Positions 1 to 8,720 of a stretch of DNA of 64,000 bases are shown here, piece after piece. The notes beneath the pieces are model-generated. The model worked only from the letters and a program-made list of their open reading frames with translations. It was not told the DNA's origin and made no database searches. The translations under genes and the position numbers were made by a program. This DNA is from Methanolobus bombayensis (lineage in GTDB: Archaea; Halobacteriota; Methanosarcinia; Methanosarcinales; Methanosarcinaceae): assembly GCF_017873415.1 (NCBI RefSeq), contig NZ_JAGGKD010000001.1:186001-250000 (forward strand). The letters are read 5' to 3'. Every line of letters starts with the position of its first letter. The stretch's first letter is position 1.

Positions 1-291
1 TGTTACATGGGAATATGGCCCGTGTCCAACATCATGAAGAAGAGCAGCAACTCTGAGTTCTTCCTTTTCATCATCTGTGACAGAATCTATCTTTCCGGTA
101 AGCATAGTGGCAAGATGCATAACTCCCAGAGAGTGTTCAAAACGTGAATGGTTAGCTCCGGGGTACACGAGATTTGACAGTCCCAACTGGCTCAGTCTTC
201 TAAGTCGCTGCATCTGCGGTGAATCAATGATAGATAATGTGAGCGGGTCAAGCTCAATATATCCATGTATAGGGTCGCGGATGACTTTCAT
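1..291 (-). CDS. HD-domain phosphohydrolase, N-terminal part (cut by window edge)
   Basis: Reading leftwards from an ATG at 291-289, 97 codons stay open to the window edge. The protein begins MKVIRDPIHGYIEL and continues with QRLRRLSQLG and a histidine-aspartate pair in AALLHDVGHGPYSH. This layout (HGYIEL, then RFEHSLGVMHLA, then LLHDxGHGPYSH) is that of COG1078 HD-superfamily phosphohydrolases, related to SAMHD1 and dGTPases, which hydrolyse nucleotides or phosphoesters at a metal site built from the H...HD residues. The substrate of archaeal members is mostly unknown. The gene lies 75 bases upstream of the end of sppA on the same strand. The C-terminal part is outside the window, so completeness cannot be judged. 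Confidence 0.85.
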   Translation of the reverse strand, partial: MKVIRDPIHGYIELDPLTLSIIDSPQMQRLRRLSQLGLSNLVYPGANHSRFEHSLGVMHLATMLTGKIDSVTDDEKEELRVAALLHDVGHGPYSHVT

Positions 292-366
292 ACAACCTAC
301 ATATACCTCATCTTATAATGATTTTGCACTCGTTTATGCTTCATGCTCTGTTTTCAGGCTAACCTA

Positions 367-1302
367 TCAGAAGTACATTCCATAGGAAGAGGCTGCTTCA
401 TCAACAGAGCTTACTGCCAATCCTTTTCCAAGACCGTAACCGAAAGAATACAAAGCCTCATTGAGCTTCATTCCCAATATACCTGAAGATTGTCTTTTAT
501 ACTCGTAGATGTCAGGCTCACCGGATATTCCTGCCATCTCTGCAGTAATATCTATGGCATCTTCCTGGGTTCCAACCATATCCACAAGTCCTGCTTTCTT
601 TGCCTGGGATCCGCTGTATATCCTGCCGTCTGCAACCTTGTAGGTTTCTTCAAGGCTCATGTTCCTGTTTTCAGCCACCCAGGAAACAAAATCCTCATAG
701 CTTTCGTTCACAATTGAACCCAGCATTTCCTTCTCTTCTTCTGTCATGGGTCTTGTGGGGGAGCCAATATCCTTGTATTCCCCGCTTTTGATTGTTGTAA
801 CATTTATTCCAAGGTCATCCATCAGGCCGTAATAATGGATAATTTCCATCCTCACTCCGATATTTCCGACAAGTGACTGTTTTTCAGCTACTATGTAATC
901 AGTGGATGATGCTGCCTGATATGCTGCGGACGCTGCCATGGATTCAATGTATGCCACAACAACTTTCTTTTCAGATGCTTCCTTTATCGCCCTTGCAAGT
1001 TTCTCACTGGCAATGGCTTCCCCGCCGGGAGAATTTATCTTAATGATAATGGCCTTAGTTCCATCATCTGCTTGGGCATCCTCTATCCATTCGATGTAAT
1101 CCTCAACTCCGGGTTGATAATCACTGAACAGGTCCTCTTCTGAACCTCCGGAATATATGGTTCCGTCAAGGTCTATTACTGCAATATCTCCTGATCCTTC
1201 TATCGGAACATGCATAATGGCTACAATTATCCCTGTGAGTACAAGGATCAAAATGGCTATGGCAAGAATACCATATACCAATATTTTACTTGATTTTTCC
1301 AA
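367..1302 (-). CDS. sppA: Signal peptide peptidase SppA (S49 family)
   Basis: This 311-residue membrane-anchored serine protease probably degrades cleaved signal peptides in the membrane. Residues about 7-31 form one N-terminal transmembrane segment; the catalytic domain follows and would lie outside the membrane face. The nucleophile is expected at Ser125 in ESMAASAAY, and the general base at Lys177 in SGEYKDIGSP. The 52-residue Ser-Lys spacing is that of short SppA enzymes with a Ser/Lys dyad. SPGG at 91-94 is the family turn. The usual SxxASGGYY reads SMAASAAYQ here, so the two glycines after the nucleophile are alanines, a local deviation. The start is the ATG before MEKSSK, and the gene diverges from cofD across a 109-base promoter region. 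Confidence 0.9.
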   Translation of the reverse strand: MEKSSKILVYGILAIAILILVLTGIIVAIMHVPIEGSGDIAVIDLDGTIYSGGSEEDLFSDYQPGVEDYIEWIEDAQADDGTKAIIIKINSPGGEAIASEKLARAIKEASEKKVVVAYIESMAASAAYQAASSTDYIVAEKQSLVGNIGVRMEIIHYYGLMDDLGINVTTIKSGEYKDIGSPTRPMTEEEKEMLGSIVNESYEDFVSWVAENRNMSLEETYKVADGRIYSGSQAKKAGLVDMVGTQEDAIDITAEMAGISGEPDIYEYKRQSSGILGMKLNEALYSFGYGLGKGLAVSSVDEAASSYGMYF

Positions 1303-1356
1303 TTTCCCTTCTCCTTATTCCTCTGAAATATATTGTATTGATTTACGAGGTCTTTA

Positions 1357-1365
1357 CTTATATAG
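1357..1365 (+). promoter_or_regulatory. TATA box for cofD
   Basis: CTTATATAG lies about 50 bases before the cofD ATG. Transcription would begin near 1386-1390, leaving a leader of about 25 bases that carries AAGAGGA as ribosome binding site at 1395-1402. The position fits archaeal TATA spacing; nothing else in the 109-base divergent spacer is as TATA-like on the plus strand. Confidence 0.5.
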
Positions 1366-1411
1366 ATTGAACCGTATAACGAAACAAAACAGACAAAGAG
1401 GACGGATAAAG

Positions 1412-2323
1412 ATGATTATTTTTTCAGGGGGTACCGGTACCCCAAAATTACTGAATGGTCTTCGTGAAGTTTACCCGGAAGAAAAGATCACTGTTGTGGT
1501 GAATACTGCAGAAGATATATGGGTCTCAGGAAACCTGATCACTCCTGATATTGATACTCTGCTCTACATGTTCTCAGGGAGACTCGACACTTCAAAGTGG
1601 TGGGGTGTGAAGGATGACACATACCGAACCCATGAGGCCATGAAGGAACTGGGATATGATGAGGTTATGATGCTTGGAGATCTTGACCGTGCAACCCATA
1701 TAATGCGTTCTGATCAGATCAGGAGCGGCCTCACACTTACAGAAGCAACAATCGGTCTATCCAAATCATTCGGCGTAAAAGCTAATGTTTTCCCTATGTC
1801 CGATGATCCGGTTTCAAGCATGATAAACACGCCGGAAGGAAAGATGCACTTCCAGGATTTCTGGGTTGGAAAACATGGCGAGCCTGACGTTATGAGCGTA
1901 TGCCAGGAAGGCATTGAAAAAGCAAGCATTTCTCCGGCTGTTGTGGAAGCACTTGAAAGAGAAGATAATGTTCTGATAGGTCCAAGTAATCCAATAACAA
2001 GTATTGGCCCAATAATAGAACTTCCAGGAATGAGGGATATACTAAAAGAGAAAAAGGTTATTGCAGTCAGTCCTATTATCGGGACTGGGCCAGTGAGCGG
2101 ACCGGCAGGTAAACTCATGACAGCAAGGGGAATTGAAGTTTCATCTTTTGGTGTTGCTTCATACTATTCCGATTTCCTCGATCATCTGATAATCGATGAG
2201 CTTGACCCGATAGATGATGAACGTTTTAGTGAAATTGGATGCAATGTTTCACGGACTGATACTTTAATGAAGTCTCTGGCTATAAGTATAAATCTTGCTG
2301 AAACAGTGTTGAAACTGTTCTGA
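1412..2323 (+). CDS. cofD: 2-phospho-L-lactate transferase CofD (F420 biosynthesis)
   Basis: CofD joins the activated phospholactyl (or phosphoenolpyruvyl) moiety to the deazaflavin FO to make F420-0, in the cytoplasm. The 303-residue protein opens with IIFSGGTGTPKLLNGL, the nucleotide-binding loop of the family, and continues with VVNTAEDIWVSG and PDIDTLLYMFSG, both CofD hallmarks. ISPIIGTGPVSGPAGK lies near the C-terminal third. The reading frame is open upstream to 1157, but the ATG at 1412 is chosen because it is preceded by AGAGGA and because homologues start directly at the beta strand before the glycine loop. CofE, a later enzyme of the same pathway, is also in this window but 52 kb away. 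A T-rich tract at 2358-2370 may end transcription. Confidence 0.95.
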   Translation: MIIFSGGTGTPKLLNGLREVYPEEKITVVVNTAEDIWVSGNLITPDIDTLLYMFSGRLDTSKWWGVKDDTYRTHEAMKELGYDEVMMLGDLDRATHIMRSDQIRSGLTLTEATIGLSKSFGVKANVFPMSDDPVSSMINTPEGKMHFQDFWVGKHGEPDVMSVCQEGIEKASISPAVVEALEREDNVLIGPSNPITSIGPIIELPGMRDILKEKKVIAVSPIIGTGPVSGPAGKLMTARGIEVSSFGVASYYSDFLDHLIIDELDPIDDERFSEIGCNVSRTDTLMKSLAISINLAETVLKLF

Positions 2324-2479
2324 CGAATGTAGAATAAGTCTTTTGTTTCGTATACTCTTTTTTTTATTTAATATCCGCTATTAACTACTTTAATAAGTAT
2401 ATTTTTATTATTATACTGCATATATTGCGTATCTCCAATTTAAGTGCATACCAACAAAACATATTCTTAAGGTGAAATT

Positions 2480-2887
2480 GTGGGTGATGAATGGAAAATT
2501 GATTTGAAGATCCCTGACATAGGGATGATGGTCACGCTTATGACTGCTGCTTTGTGCTCAATGATCATGGGTGCAGCAGAGATCGCTTACACGATGCTGT
2601 GGATAACCGCATCATATGTGAGGCACGGAAAAGACTTTTTTATTGATCTTCTGAACGCCAAGGCGCTGACATGGACCGCAGAATACATTCTGGTCGCAGG
2701 TTCCTTGTTGCTCTTTTCAGCTATACTTTTCCTGCTAAGTTCCACATACTCTCTTTATGAGCTAAACGGACTGGCAAAAAATCCGGAAAAGAAAGTACAT
2801 ACGAAAGTCGTGTTCGGATTCTTCATAGGAGGGCTTGTTCTTCTCTTTTTGGCTCTTATATCTGCGATAATTCTGAGGTATCTGTAA
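2480..2887 (+). CDS. Small integral membrane protein, unknown function
   Basis: This is a 135-residue protein I do not recognise. It shows about three hydrophobic segments: residues about 13-40, 70-92 and 109-135, with the last running to the C-terminus. Basic residues in NPEKKVHTK (about 100-108) suggest that this loop is cytoplasmic. The start is a GTG at 2480, preceded by AAGGTG at 2470-2475, a good archaeal ribosome binding site; no ATG lies close enough to compete. It stands alone between cofD and the ChlI gene, with 156 and 74 bases of AT-rich spacer. No catalytic motif is visible. Confidence 0.65.
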   Translation: MGDEWKIDLKIPDIGMMVTLMTAALCSMIMGAAEIAYTMLWITASYVRHGKDFFIDLLNAKALTWTAEYILVAGSLLLFSAILFLLSSTYSLYELNGLAKNPEKKVHTKVVFGFFIGGLVLLFLALISAIILRYL

Positions 2888-2961
2888 GGCTTAAGGAACT
2901 CTATAATTAATAAAGAAAGCAACAATCAAAAGTCAAAATTACATGCTGGGAAGGCGATAAT

Positions 2962-4089
2962 ATGAATTCAAGTATTACCGGGACAATAACAGAGGTTCCT
3001 AAAGTAGTGGAAAATGATGGGCCGTCGGAATATCTCGAGGAGATTGCCAGGCAGGCTACAAAAACAGAAAGAGTTCTTTATCCGATAGCTGCCATTGTCG
3101 GACAGGAGAAGATGCTCCGTGCACTAATACTTAACACTATCAACCCTTCTATTGGTGGTGTTCTTATCCGTGGTCAGAAAGGTACTGCAAAATCAACAGC
3201 AGTGAGGGGTCTGGCTGAAATATTGCCTGAGATCGAAATGGTAGAGGGCTGTAAATTCAATTGCGACCCTAAAGACCCTGAAAAGTTCTGCTGGGAATGT
3301 CAGGAAAAGAAGCGTAAAGGTACAATGAACATTGGCAAACGTTCTATGAGAGTCGTGGATCTTCCAGTAGGTGCTACAGAAGACAGGGTTGTGGGCAGTC
3401 TTGATATCGAAAAAGCTGTGCGCCAGGGTGTACAGGCATTCGACCCCGGTATTCTTGCACAGGCAAACCGCGGTATTCTGTATGTTGATGAGATCAACCT
3501 GCTTGATGACTTTGTAGTCGATGCACTTCTGGACGCCGCTGCAATGGGTGTGAACACCGTTGAGCGTGAGGGTGTAAGTGTAAGCCACCCTGCCAATTTT
3601 ATAATTGTGGGAAGTATGAATCCTGAAGAAGGTGAACTTCGTCCGCAGTTGCTTGACAGGATAGCATTGCAGGTTGAGGTCACAGGTATCTACGATGTTG
3701 AGCAGCGTATCGAGATCGTGGAAAGACGTAACAGGTTCAACGATGATCCTAAGCAGTTCATCCGTGAGTTCGAGGCAGAGCAGGAGAAACTGCGTTCAAA
3801 GATCATAAAAGCAATGCAGATGCTTCCACGTGTCACTACAACAAGGGATAATCTGCGGACCATTGCGGAAATATGCATCGCTTTCAATGTTGACGGTCAC
3901 AGGGCTGATATTATGATAGAACGTGCTGCCAGGACAAATGCTGCATATGAAGGCAGGGAACGTATCACCAACGATGACATTATAGAAGCCGCTGAAATGG
4001 TCCTTCCGCACAGGATGCGTAAGAAACCATTTGAGGAAGAAGAGTTCAGTGTTGACCAGCTAAGAGCAGTTGTCGACGGTAAGGTATGA
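2962..4089 (+). CDS. Magnesium/cobalt chelatase ChlI-like AAA+ ATPase
   Basis: This 375-residue AAA+ subunit is of the BchI/ChlI kind, which hydrolyses ATP to help insert a divalent metal into a tetrapyrrole. Walker A is GQKGTAKS at 71-78 and Walker B ILYVDE at 172-177; the sensor and lid region ends in [16 protein letters not shown] small cysteine cluster (C97, C101, C110, C113) sits between Walker A and B, as in many prokaryotic ChlI/CobS-like proteins, and may bind metal. It is followed after 13 bases by its VWA partner, making a BchI/BchD-type pair. No large CobN/ChlH subunit is nearby. In methanogens the likely context is cobamide rather than chlorophyll, but F430 nickel insertion uses a different small chelatase, so the substrate is inferred only. 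Confidence 0.88.
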   Translation: MNSSITGTITEVPKVVENDGPSEYLEEIARQATKTERVLYPIAAIVGQEKMLRALILNTINPSIGGVLIRGQKGTAKSTAVRGLAEILPEIEMVEGCKFNCDPKDPEKFCWECQEKKRKGTMNIGKRSMRVVDLPVGATEDRVVGSLDIEKAVRQGVQAFDPGILAQANRGILYVDEINLLDDFVVDALLDAAAMGVNTVEREGVSVSHPANFIIVGSMNPEEGELRPQLLDRIALQVEVTGIYDVEQRIEIVERRNRFNDDPKQFIREFEAEQEKLRSKIIKAMQMLPRVTTTRDNLRTIAEICIAFNVDGHRADIMIERAARTNAAYEGRERITNDDIIEAAEMVLPHRMRKKPFEEEEFSVDQLRAVVDGKV

Positions 4090-4102
4090 AAGAGGTGCGG
4101 GG

Positions 4103-5758
4103 ATGAACGATGAACTTGTTCAGCGCCTGCGAAGGAATCTTCCTCGCAATTATGGCATTAAAGTGTTATACTTAGGTTATCCTGTGCTTGGACTGCGTAT
4201 CCCCCGAGATTCTGTTTCAGAATTCTCCAAGCAGGATACTGAAGTTCTGTATGAGAATTTATACTCGAATATGGAGCAAATAAGACCCGGTGAGATAGAA
4301 GATGTTTGCATAGTTGCAGATTCCGATTATATTTCAATGGAACCTGAATCATTTTTCAAACCTCTTATCGGAACATCTGATTCAGCTCTTGCAGATGTGT
4401 TCAGGTATGCTCAGGAGAAAATATCCATTGATGATACGATAATATTGGCTCCTGATACATCAGAACCGGACAGTTCTCTTGTAGAGGATATAATTCCAGA
4501 GGAGACTTTTAGTCATTCGGAAGATTCCACTTCTCAGGAAATTGATCCTGAAAGGTCGATCTTTGCTGATATTCTGGAGCCTGCTGAAGATGAGGATATT
4601 CCAGAAGTTGAATCCTATGAAGCAAATGTTGAGACGGGTATTCCGGATAATCCAGAAAACATGGAAATTCCAGAGGATGATTATCCTGAGGAAGATTTGT
4701 CTTTTGAAAATCCGGTTTCTAATCCCGATGCAGTTCTACTTGAAGCTGAAAATAAAGAATCTGCAGAATTCTGTGTTTATGAACCTGAAATATGCGTGGA
4801 ACTTACTCCTAAAGAATACGTCCCCATTCTCAGTCATGATGAACTTGAGGAAGAGTTAGAGGACGAGTCCAGGTTGCCTAAATCCGAATCCAGTAAATTG
4901 TTCGATGACCTGAAAGAGGACAAGACCGTTGGTAAGATTCTCAATGATTTTGCCCGTAATTCCCAGAAAAAAAGACTTGCAGCAGGCAGACTAAAATCCG
5001 GCAGACGTGCAGAAGTTCTTACAAAGAGCAAGCGAGGTCGCTATGTAAGATACAGGATGCCTGGAGAAAAGATAACGGATATTGCTATTGCTCCTACTGT
5101 AAGGGCTGCAGCTCATCATGCAAAGGATGGCAAGATCGAGATTAAAAAGGGTGACATACGGGAAAAGGTCAGAAGAAGACGTATTTCCAGTCTTATCAAT
5201 ATTGTTTTTGACACTTCTGGTTCTATGGATGAGAGTGACAAGGTTCAGATCACTACAAGTGTTGTTCTTGCTTTGCTGAAAGACGCTTACCAACGCAGGG
5301 ATAGAGTATCACTGGTAACATACAGCGGGCGTTCCGGTGAACTTGTACTGCCTTTTACTTCGTCTGTGGAGGCTGCAAAAAGATATCTTGAGAAGGTTCC
5401 GTTCGGAGGAACAACTCCAATGGCTTCCGGGATGCTCAGGGGTCTGGATACTCTTATCAGGGAAGTGAAAAAAGAGCCTTCAGCCGTTCCGATCATGATC
5501 CTTGTTACGGATGGTACTGCTAATTCTCCGCTACATCTTGGTGGGAATATCAGGAGGGAGATCAGGCAGGTGTGTAAGCAGATAGCTGATCACCATGTGA
5601 ATATGCTTGTTGTTGACATCAGTGCAACAGGTTCAATGCTTGCAAAGGAAGTTGCAATGAAAAGTAACGGAAGTTATTATCATCCGATGTCACTGAGCAA
5701 AGAGGCTCTTTATTCTGCGATAAAGCAGGAAAGGGATCAGGTTACAGCTTTTGCTTGA
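4103..5758 (+). CDS. ChlD-like VWA-domain chelatase subunit
   Basis: This 551-residue partner of the preceding ATPase ends in a von Willebrand A domain. The MIDAS metal site is DTSGSMD near residue 370, with the later TDGTANSP loop about 100 residues on. The N-terminal 110 residues form a separate domain. The middle (about 115-265) is strikingly acidic and low in complexity (repeated E/D/P) and probably disordered, in the place where ChlD proteins carry an acidic proline-rich linker. A basic patch (KKRLAAGRLKSGRRAEV) joins it to the VWA domain. The ATG at 4103 is preferred over an upstream ATG inside chlI because it follows GAGGTGCGGGG. The 13-base spacing to chlI implies one transcript. Confidence 0.85.
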   Translation: MNDELVQRLRRNLPRNYGIKVLYLGYPVLGLRIPRDSVSEFSKQDTEVLYENLYSNMEQIRPGEIEDVCIVADSDYISMEPESFFKPLIGTSDSALADVFRYAQEKISIDDTIILAPDTSEPDSSLVEDIIPEETFSHSEDSTSQEIDPERSIFADILEPAEDEDIPEVESYEANVETGIPDNPENMEIPEDDYPEEDLSFENPVSNPDAVLLEAENKESAEFCVYEPEICVELTPKEYVPILSHDELEEELEDESRLPKSESSKLFDDLKEDKTVGKILNDFARNSQKKRLAAGRLKSGRRAEVLTKSKRGRYVRYRMPGEKITDIAIAPTVRAAAHHAKDGKIEIKKGDIREKVRRRRISSLINIVFDTSGSMDESDKVQITTSVVLALLKDAYQRRDRVSLVTYSGRSGELVLPFTSSVEAAKRYLEKVPFGGTTPMASGMLRGLDTLIREVKKEPSAVPIMILVTDGTANSPLHLGGNIRREIRQVCKQIADHHVNMLVVDISATGSMLAKEVAMKSNGSYYHPMSLSKEALYSAIKQERDQVTAFA

Positions 5759-5870
5759 AGGGGTATTTGAAATTATGAAGGCAGAAAAGTGCTTTGCGTT
5801 TTCAGTTAAAGATTGCAAATACAACAAATGGTGCGAGAATTTAATGCTATATAGAGTACTATAGTTCACT

Positions 5871-6088
5871 ATGGTAACAACAATACAGATAAGTGAAGAT
5901 TTGCAAAATGAACTTGCAAACAGAAAAATGTTCACAAGGAAACTTATGAAGAGGTTATCTGGGATTTGCTTGAAGACACAAAAGAGTTGTCAATCGAAAC
6001 TAAACTAGAGATAGAAAAAGCACGTGCGCAGATAAGGGCAGGTCATTTCTCAACTCTTGAAGATGTCAGAAAAGAGCTGGGAATATGA
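5871..6088 (+). pseudogene. RelB/VapB-like antitoxin, frameshifted
   Basis: An ATG at 5871 opens MVTTIQISEDLQNELANRKM, but the frame then runs into KLMKRLSGIC and a stop near 6003. One base is missing near 5938. Reading on in the +1 frame gives TYEEVIWDLLEDTKEL, then IEKARAQIRAGHFSTLEDV and RKELGI, ending at TGA 6086-6088. This is a typical small archaeal antitoxin with an N-terminal beta-strand/helix DNA-binding motif and a C-terminal toxin-wrapping helix. The stop overlaps the toxin ATG by ATGA, the usual antitoxin-toxin coupling. It is called a pseudogene because no single frame encodes it; a sequencing error is the alternative. Confidence 0.75.
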
Positions 6089-6338
6089 CTTAATATCCTA
6101 TTTTCTAAAAAGGCCAAAAAACAGCTTTTAAGCCTTGAGAAGCCTATACAGGAAAGGATAATATCTACTCTTGAAATAATACGAATACGTCCTGAAAATT
6201 ATATTTCAAAACTTGTTGGTGATCCTGGTTATAGATTACGAGTAGGGGGACTATAGGGTTATTATAGATCTCGACAATGAGAACCTGTACATCCTTGTTA
6301 TCAAAGTAAGACACAGGAAGAATATCTACAATAATTGA
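6085..6338 (+). pseudogene. RelE/ParE-like toxin, frameshifted twice
   Basis: The ATG at 6085 overlaps the antitoxin stop, but the reading frame ends after two codons (ATG ACT TAA). One frame over, the sequence reads ILFSKKAKKQLLSLEKPI, then ISTLEIIRIRPENY, then KLVGDPGYRLRVG, the canonical start of a RelE-family mRNA interferase. At 6245-6249 a run of five G replaces the expected four and shifts the frame again. After it, DYRVIIDLDNENLYIL and IKVRHRKNIYNN follow to TGA 6336-6338. Nearly every family position survives, so the inactivation is recent or the shifts are assembly errors in a G run and an AT-rich stretch. If real, the cell carries neither toxin nor antitoxin from this locus. Confidence 0.8.
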
Positions 6339-6357
6339 ATTTGTTGTTTTTCCTTGA

Positions 6358-6385
6358 TATCGGATAGTTTCGTATCACTCCGATA
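6358..6385. repeat. Inverted repeat downstream of the decayed toxin gene
   Basis: TATCGGA at 6358-6364 pairs perfectly with TCCGATA at 6379-6385 across a 14-base loop. It begins 20 bases after the toxin stop and may be the old terminator hairpin of the toxin-antitoxin module; a pyrimidine-rich tract follows only about 55 bases later, so termination is not certain. Confidence 0.4.
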
Positions 6386-6469
6386 CCGATACAAGAATAT
6401 GTTGAATCATTTGCTTTCTGCACGTATGTTGACCATTCCTTTTGTTTTTTGAAACAATTGGGTATTCTC

Positions 6470-6477
6470 TTTATATA
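6470..6477 (+). promoter_or_regulatory. TATA box of a leaderless hpt transcript
   Basis: TTTATATA is centred about 27 bases before the ATG at 6501. Archaeal initiation at this distance would place the first transcribed base at or next to the start codon, and no ribosome binding site precedes the ATG. Both points indicate a leaderless mRNA. Confidence 0.6.
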
Positions 6478-6500
6478 ATGTCAGATATTAAGCCATAACT

Positions 6501-7064
6501 ATGCTAAAGATACTACGTGAATCCCTGCTGAATGCACCAATCGTTCACAGAGGGGAATATCATTATTTCATTCATCCTATATCAGACGGAGTTCCAAGGC
6601 TTGAGCCGGAACTTCTGGAAGAGGTTACTGACCACATTCTGGGAATGGTCAATGGGGATTTTGACAAGGTAATTGCAATTGAGGCCATGGGAATCCCTCT
6701 TGCAACTGCAATTTCCATGAAGACCGGAGTTCCTTTCTGTATCATCAGGAAAAGATCGTATGGTCTTGAAGATGAGATAAAACTGTCTCAGGAAACCGGT
6801 TATTCAAAAGGTGAACTTTACATAAATGATATTTCAAAAGGCGACAGGGTTCTTATTGTAGATGATGTCATCAGCACAGGAGGTACACTTGTGGCACTGA
6901 TGGAAGCTCTAAAAGGAATTGGTGCCACCGTAACGGATACTATTGTAGTTATTGAACGTGGTGATGGTGTTTCCAGACTTAAAGAAATGGGTATTGATGT
7001 GAAAACACTTGTCCGTATTGATGTTACAGAAAAAGGCATCTCAATCGAGGATATACATGAGTGA
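6501..7064 (+). CDS. hpt: Hypoxanthine/adenine phosphoribosyltransferase
   Basis: This 187-residue purine salvage enzyme transfers phosphoribosyl from PRPP to hypoxanthine, guanine or adenine. The PRPP-binding signature is [13 protein letters not shown] near residues 115-127. The N-terminus [21 protein letters not shown] and the motif [13 protein letters not shown] match the methanogen Hpt branch rather than bacterial Apt. A related archaeal branch (GfcR-like) acts as a transcription regulator, but those carry an N-terminal helix-turn-helix that is absent here. The stop overlaps the dph2 start by eight bases, so the two genes are translationally coupled. A TATA box lies 27 bases upstream of the ATG. 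Confidence 0.9.
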   Translation: MLKILRESLLNAPIVHRGEYHYFIHPISDGVPRLEPELLEEVTDHILGMVNGDFDKVIAIEAMGIPLATAISMKTGVPFCIIRKRSYGLEDEIKLSQETGYSKGELYINDISKGDRVLIVDDVISTGGTLVALMEALKGIGATVTDTIVVIERGDGVSRLKEMGIDVKTLVRIDVTEKGISIEDIHE

Positions 7065-8052
7065 CGGTGAAGCGTTTGATTTCCAGCTGGATTATATAAT
7101 TTCTGTAATCAGGGACACCGGTGCAAAAGTAGTGGGTTTGCAATTCCCTGAAGGTTTCAAGAGACGTTCTCCGGGAATAGCTTCACGTATTGAGAATGAG
7201 ACTGGAGTTAATGTATTCATTTCCGGAAATCCGTGTTTTGGTGCGTGTGACCTTGACGTTGCTCTGCTGAATGATGTTGATATTCTATTCCATTTCGGGC
7301 ATGCTCATCTGGATGATAACAAGCTCTCACAGAAAGTATATTTCATAGAGACCAGGTCGGCTGTTGATATTAAGGATGTTGTGGAACTGGCAGCTTCTGA
7401 ACTTGAAAGCAGGAACATTGGTCTTATCACAACGGTGCAGCATGTACACAAACTTGGTGATGCTGTAAAGGTTCTGGAACAACATGGAAAGAAATGTGTT
7501 ATCAGTCCAGGTGACAGCAAAATTGCATATTCAGGTCAGGTGCTAGGATGTAACTTCTCCGCTGCCCGCAATGCGGATTGCGATGAATATCTTTTCATTG
7601 GAAGCGGACAATTCCATCCTCTTGGTGTTTCACTTGCCATGAAGAAGCGAGTGCTTATAGCCGATCCTTTTGTCAATGAGCTAAGGGAGGCAGATTACTC
7701 TAAAGTACTAAGGCAGAGAAGTGCTGTCATCGCAAAATCTCTTGATGCAGAGGTTTTTGGTATTGTTGTATCATCAAAACCCGGACAGGAACGTATGGAA
7801 ATTGCCATGGAGCTTAAACAGATGGCAAAAGACCATGGAAAAGATGCACATATTCTCACAATGGACCTGGTAACTCCGGATCAGCTATTACAGTTCAAGG
7901 TTGATGCATTCGTCAACACTGCATGTCCCCGGCTTGCTATTGATGAGGTTGGAAGATTCCATGCTCCAATGCTGACTCCACTGGAATTTGAGATCGTGCT
8001 TGGAGAAAGGGAATGGGAAGATCTTTACTTTGATGAGATCACAGGTGATTAA
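7057..8052 (+). CDS. dph2: Diphthamide synthase Dph2 (2-(3-amino-3-carboxypropyl)histidine synthase)
   Basis: Archaeal Dph2 is a homodimeric non-canonical radical SAM enzyme. It moves the aminocarboxypropyl group of S-adenosylmethionine onto a histidine of elongation factor 2, the first step of diphthamide synthesis. Its 4Fe-4S cluster is held by one cysteine from each of three homologous domains. Visible candidates are C60/C64 in [10 protein letters not shown]165 in VLGCNFS and C290 in NTACPRLA, spaced as in the archaeal enzyme. Length (331) is normal. The frame is open further upstream inside hpt, but the ATG at 7057 is chosen because the family begins shortly before FPEGFKRR and because the eight-base overlap with hpt is a typical operon junction. 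Confidence 0.92.
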   Translation: MSDGEAFDFQLDYIISVIRDTGAKVVGLQFPEGFKRRSPGIASRIENETGVNVFISGNPCFGACDLDVALLNDVDILFHFGHAHLDDNKLSQKVYFIETRSAVDIKDVVELAASELESRNIGLITTVQHVHKLGDAVKVLEQHGKKCVISPGDSKIAYSGQVLGCNFSAARNADCDEYLFIGSGQFHPLGVSLAMKKRVLIADPFVNELREADYSKVLRQRSAVIAKSLDAEVFGIVVSSKPGQERMEIAMELKQMAKDHGKDAHILTMDLVTPDQLLQFKVDAFVNTACPRLAIDEVGRFHAPMLTPLEFEIVLGEREWEDLYFDEITGD

Positions 8053-8054
8053 GA

Positions 8055-8642
8055 TTGAAACAGCGCAAGCTTGAGATTTTGTTGGAACAGGTGGAAAGCT
8101 TTGATTCACCTAATGTGAACCTGGAGCAATATTCCACTCCTGCATTGCTTGCTGCTGAGATGCTACATTTTGCATATATGCAGGGTGACCTTGAAGGAAC
8201 TGTCTTTGACTTGGGATGCGGAACTGGTATGCTTGCCATTGGTGCAAAGCTTCTTGGAGCAGAGGATGTTGTAGGTTTTGACATCGATAACAAAGCTCTG
8301 GAAGTTGCCCGCAGGAACGCTGAAAAACTTGGTGTGGATGTTGAGTTTATCCATGCCGATATTTTCGAGGTAGAAGGGCATGCTGATACCGTTGTCATGA
8401 ACCCTCCTTTTGGTGCTCAGTTCAAGGGCAATGACCGACCGTTTCTTTTAAGTGCGTTGAAAACCAGTGATGTTATATATTCCATTCATAATTGCGGGAG
8501 CCATGATTTTATTAGTAAGTTCATAGGTGATGCCAGGATAACAGAATGGTACTCAACGGCATTTCCAATGAAACGAACATTTAAATTTCATAAAAAAGAA
8601 GTAGAAATGGTAAAGGTAGAGATCTATCGGATATTACGATAA
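8055..8642 (+). CDS. METTL5-like RNA N6-adenine methyltransferase (COG2263)
   Basis: This class I SAM-dependent methyltransferase has 195 residues. Motif I is [13 protein letters not shown], the acidic end of strand 2 is FDIDNKA, and the catalytic NPPF tetrad occurs in [13 protein letters not shown]. That tetrad is characteristic of N6-adenine methylation, and COG2263 is the archaeal relative of METTL5, which methylates small-subunit rRNA; the actual target here is inferred. The start is a TTG two bases after the dph2 stop, immediately giving [11 protein letters not shown], the usual family beginning. It continues the hpt-dph2 operon and precedes the Csl4/RpoL pair, an arrangement typical of translation and RNA-processing genes in archaea. 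Confidence 0.85.
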   Translation: MKQRKLEILLEQVESFDSPNVNLEQYSTPALLAAEMLHFAYMQGDLEGTVFDLGCGTGMLAIGAKLLGAEDVVGFDIDNKALEVARRNAEKLGVDVEFIHADIFEVEGHADTVVMNPPFGAQFKGNDRPFLLSALKTSDVIYSIHNCGSHDFISKFIGDARITEWYSTAFPMKRTFKFHKKEVEMVKVEIYRILR

Positions 8643-8692
8643 TATTTTAAGAAATGCGATTCTTACTAGAAGGAATCATGGATTTGTGCACT

Positions 8693-8700
8693 TTTATATA
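8693..8700 (+). promoter_or_regulatory. TATA box ahead of csl4
   Basis: TTTATATA predicts transcription start near 8722-8725. That lies inside the upstream open frame discussed for csl4, about 235 bases before its first ATG. Confidence 0.5.
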
Positions 8701-8720
8701 ATTTCGGATTATAAGAAGGG

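Noticed and set aside
5775-5864. 29-codon open frame with three cysteines (MKAEKCFAFSVKDCKYNKWC...)
   Set aside because: Only 90 bases, no good ribosome binding site, and adjacent to the decayed toxin-antitoxin locus; it may be the promoter region or a gene fragment. Not enough to call a gene.
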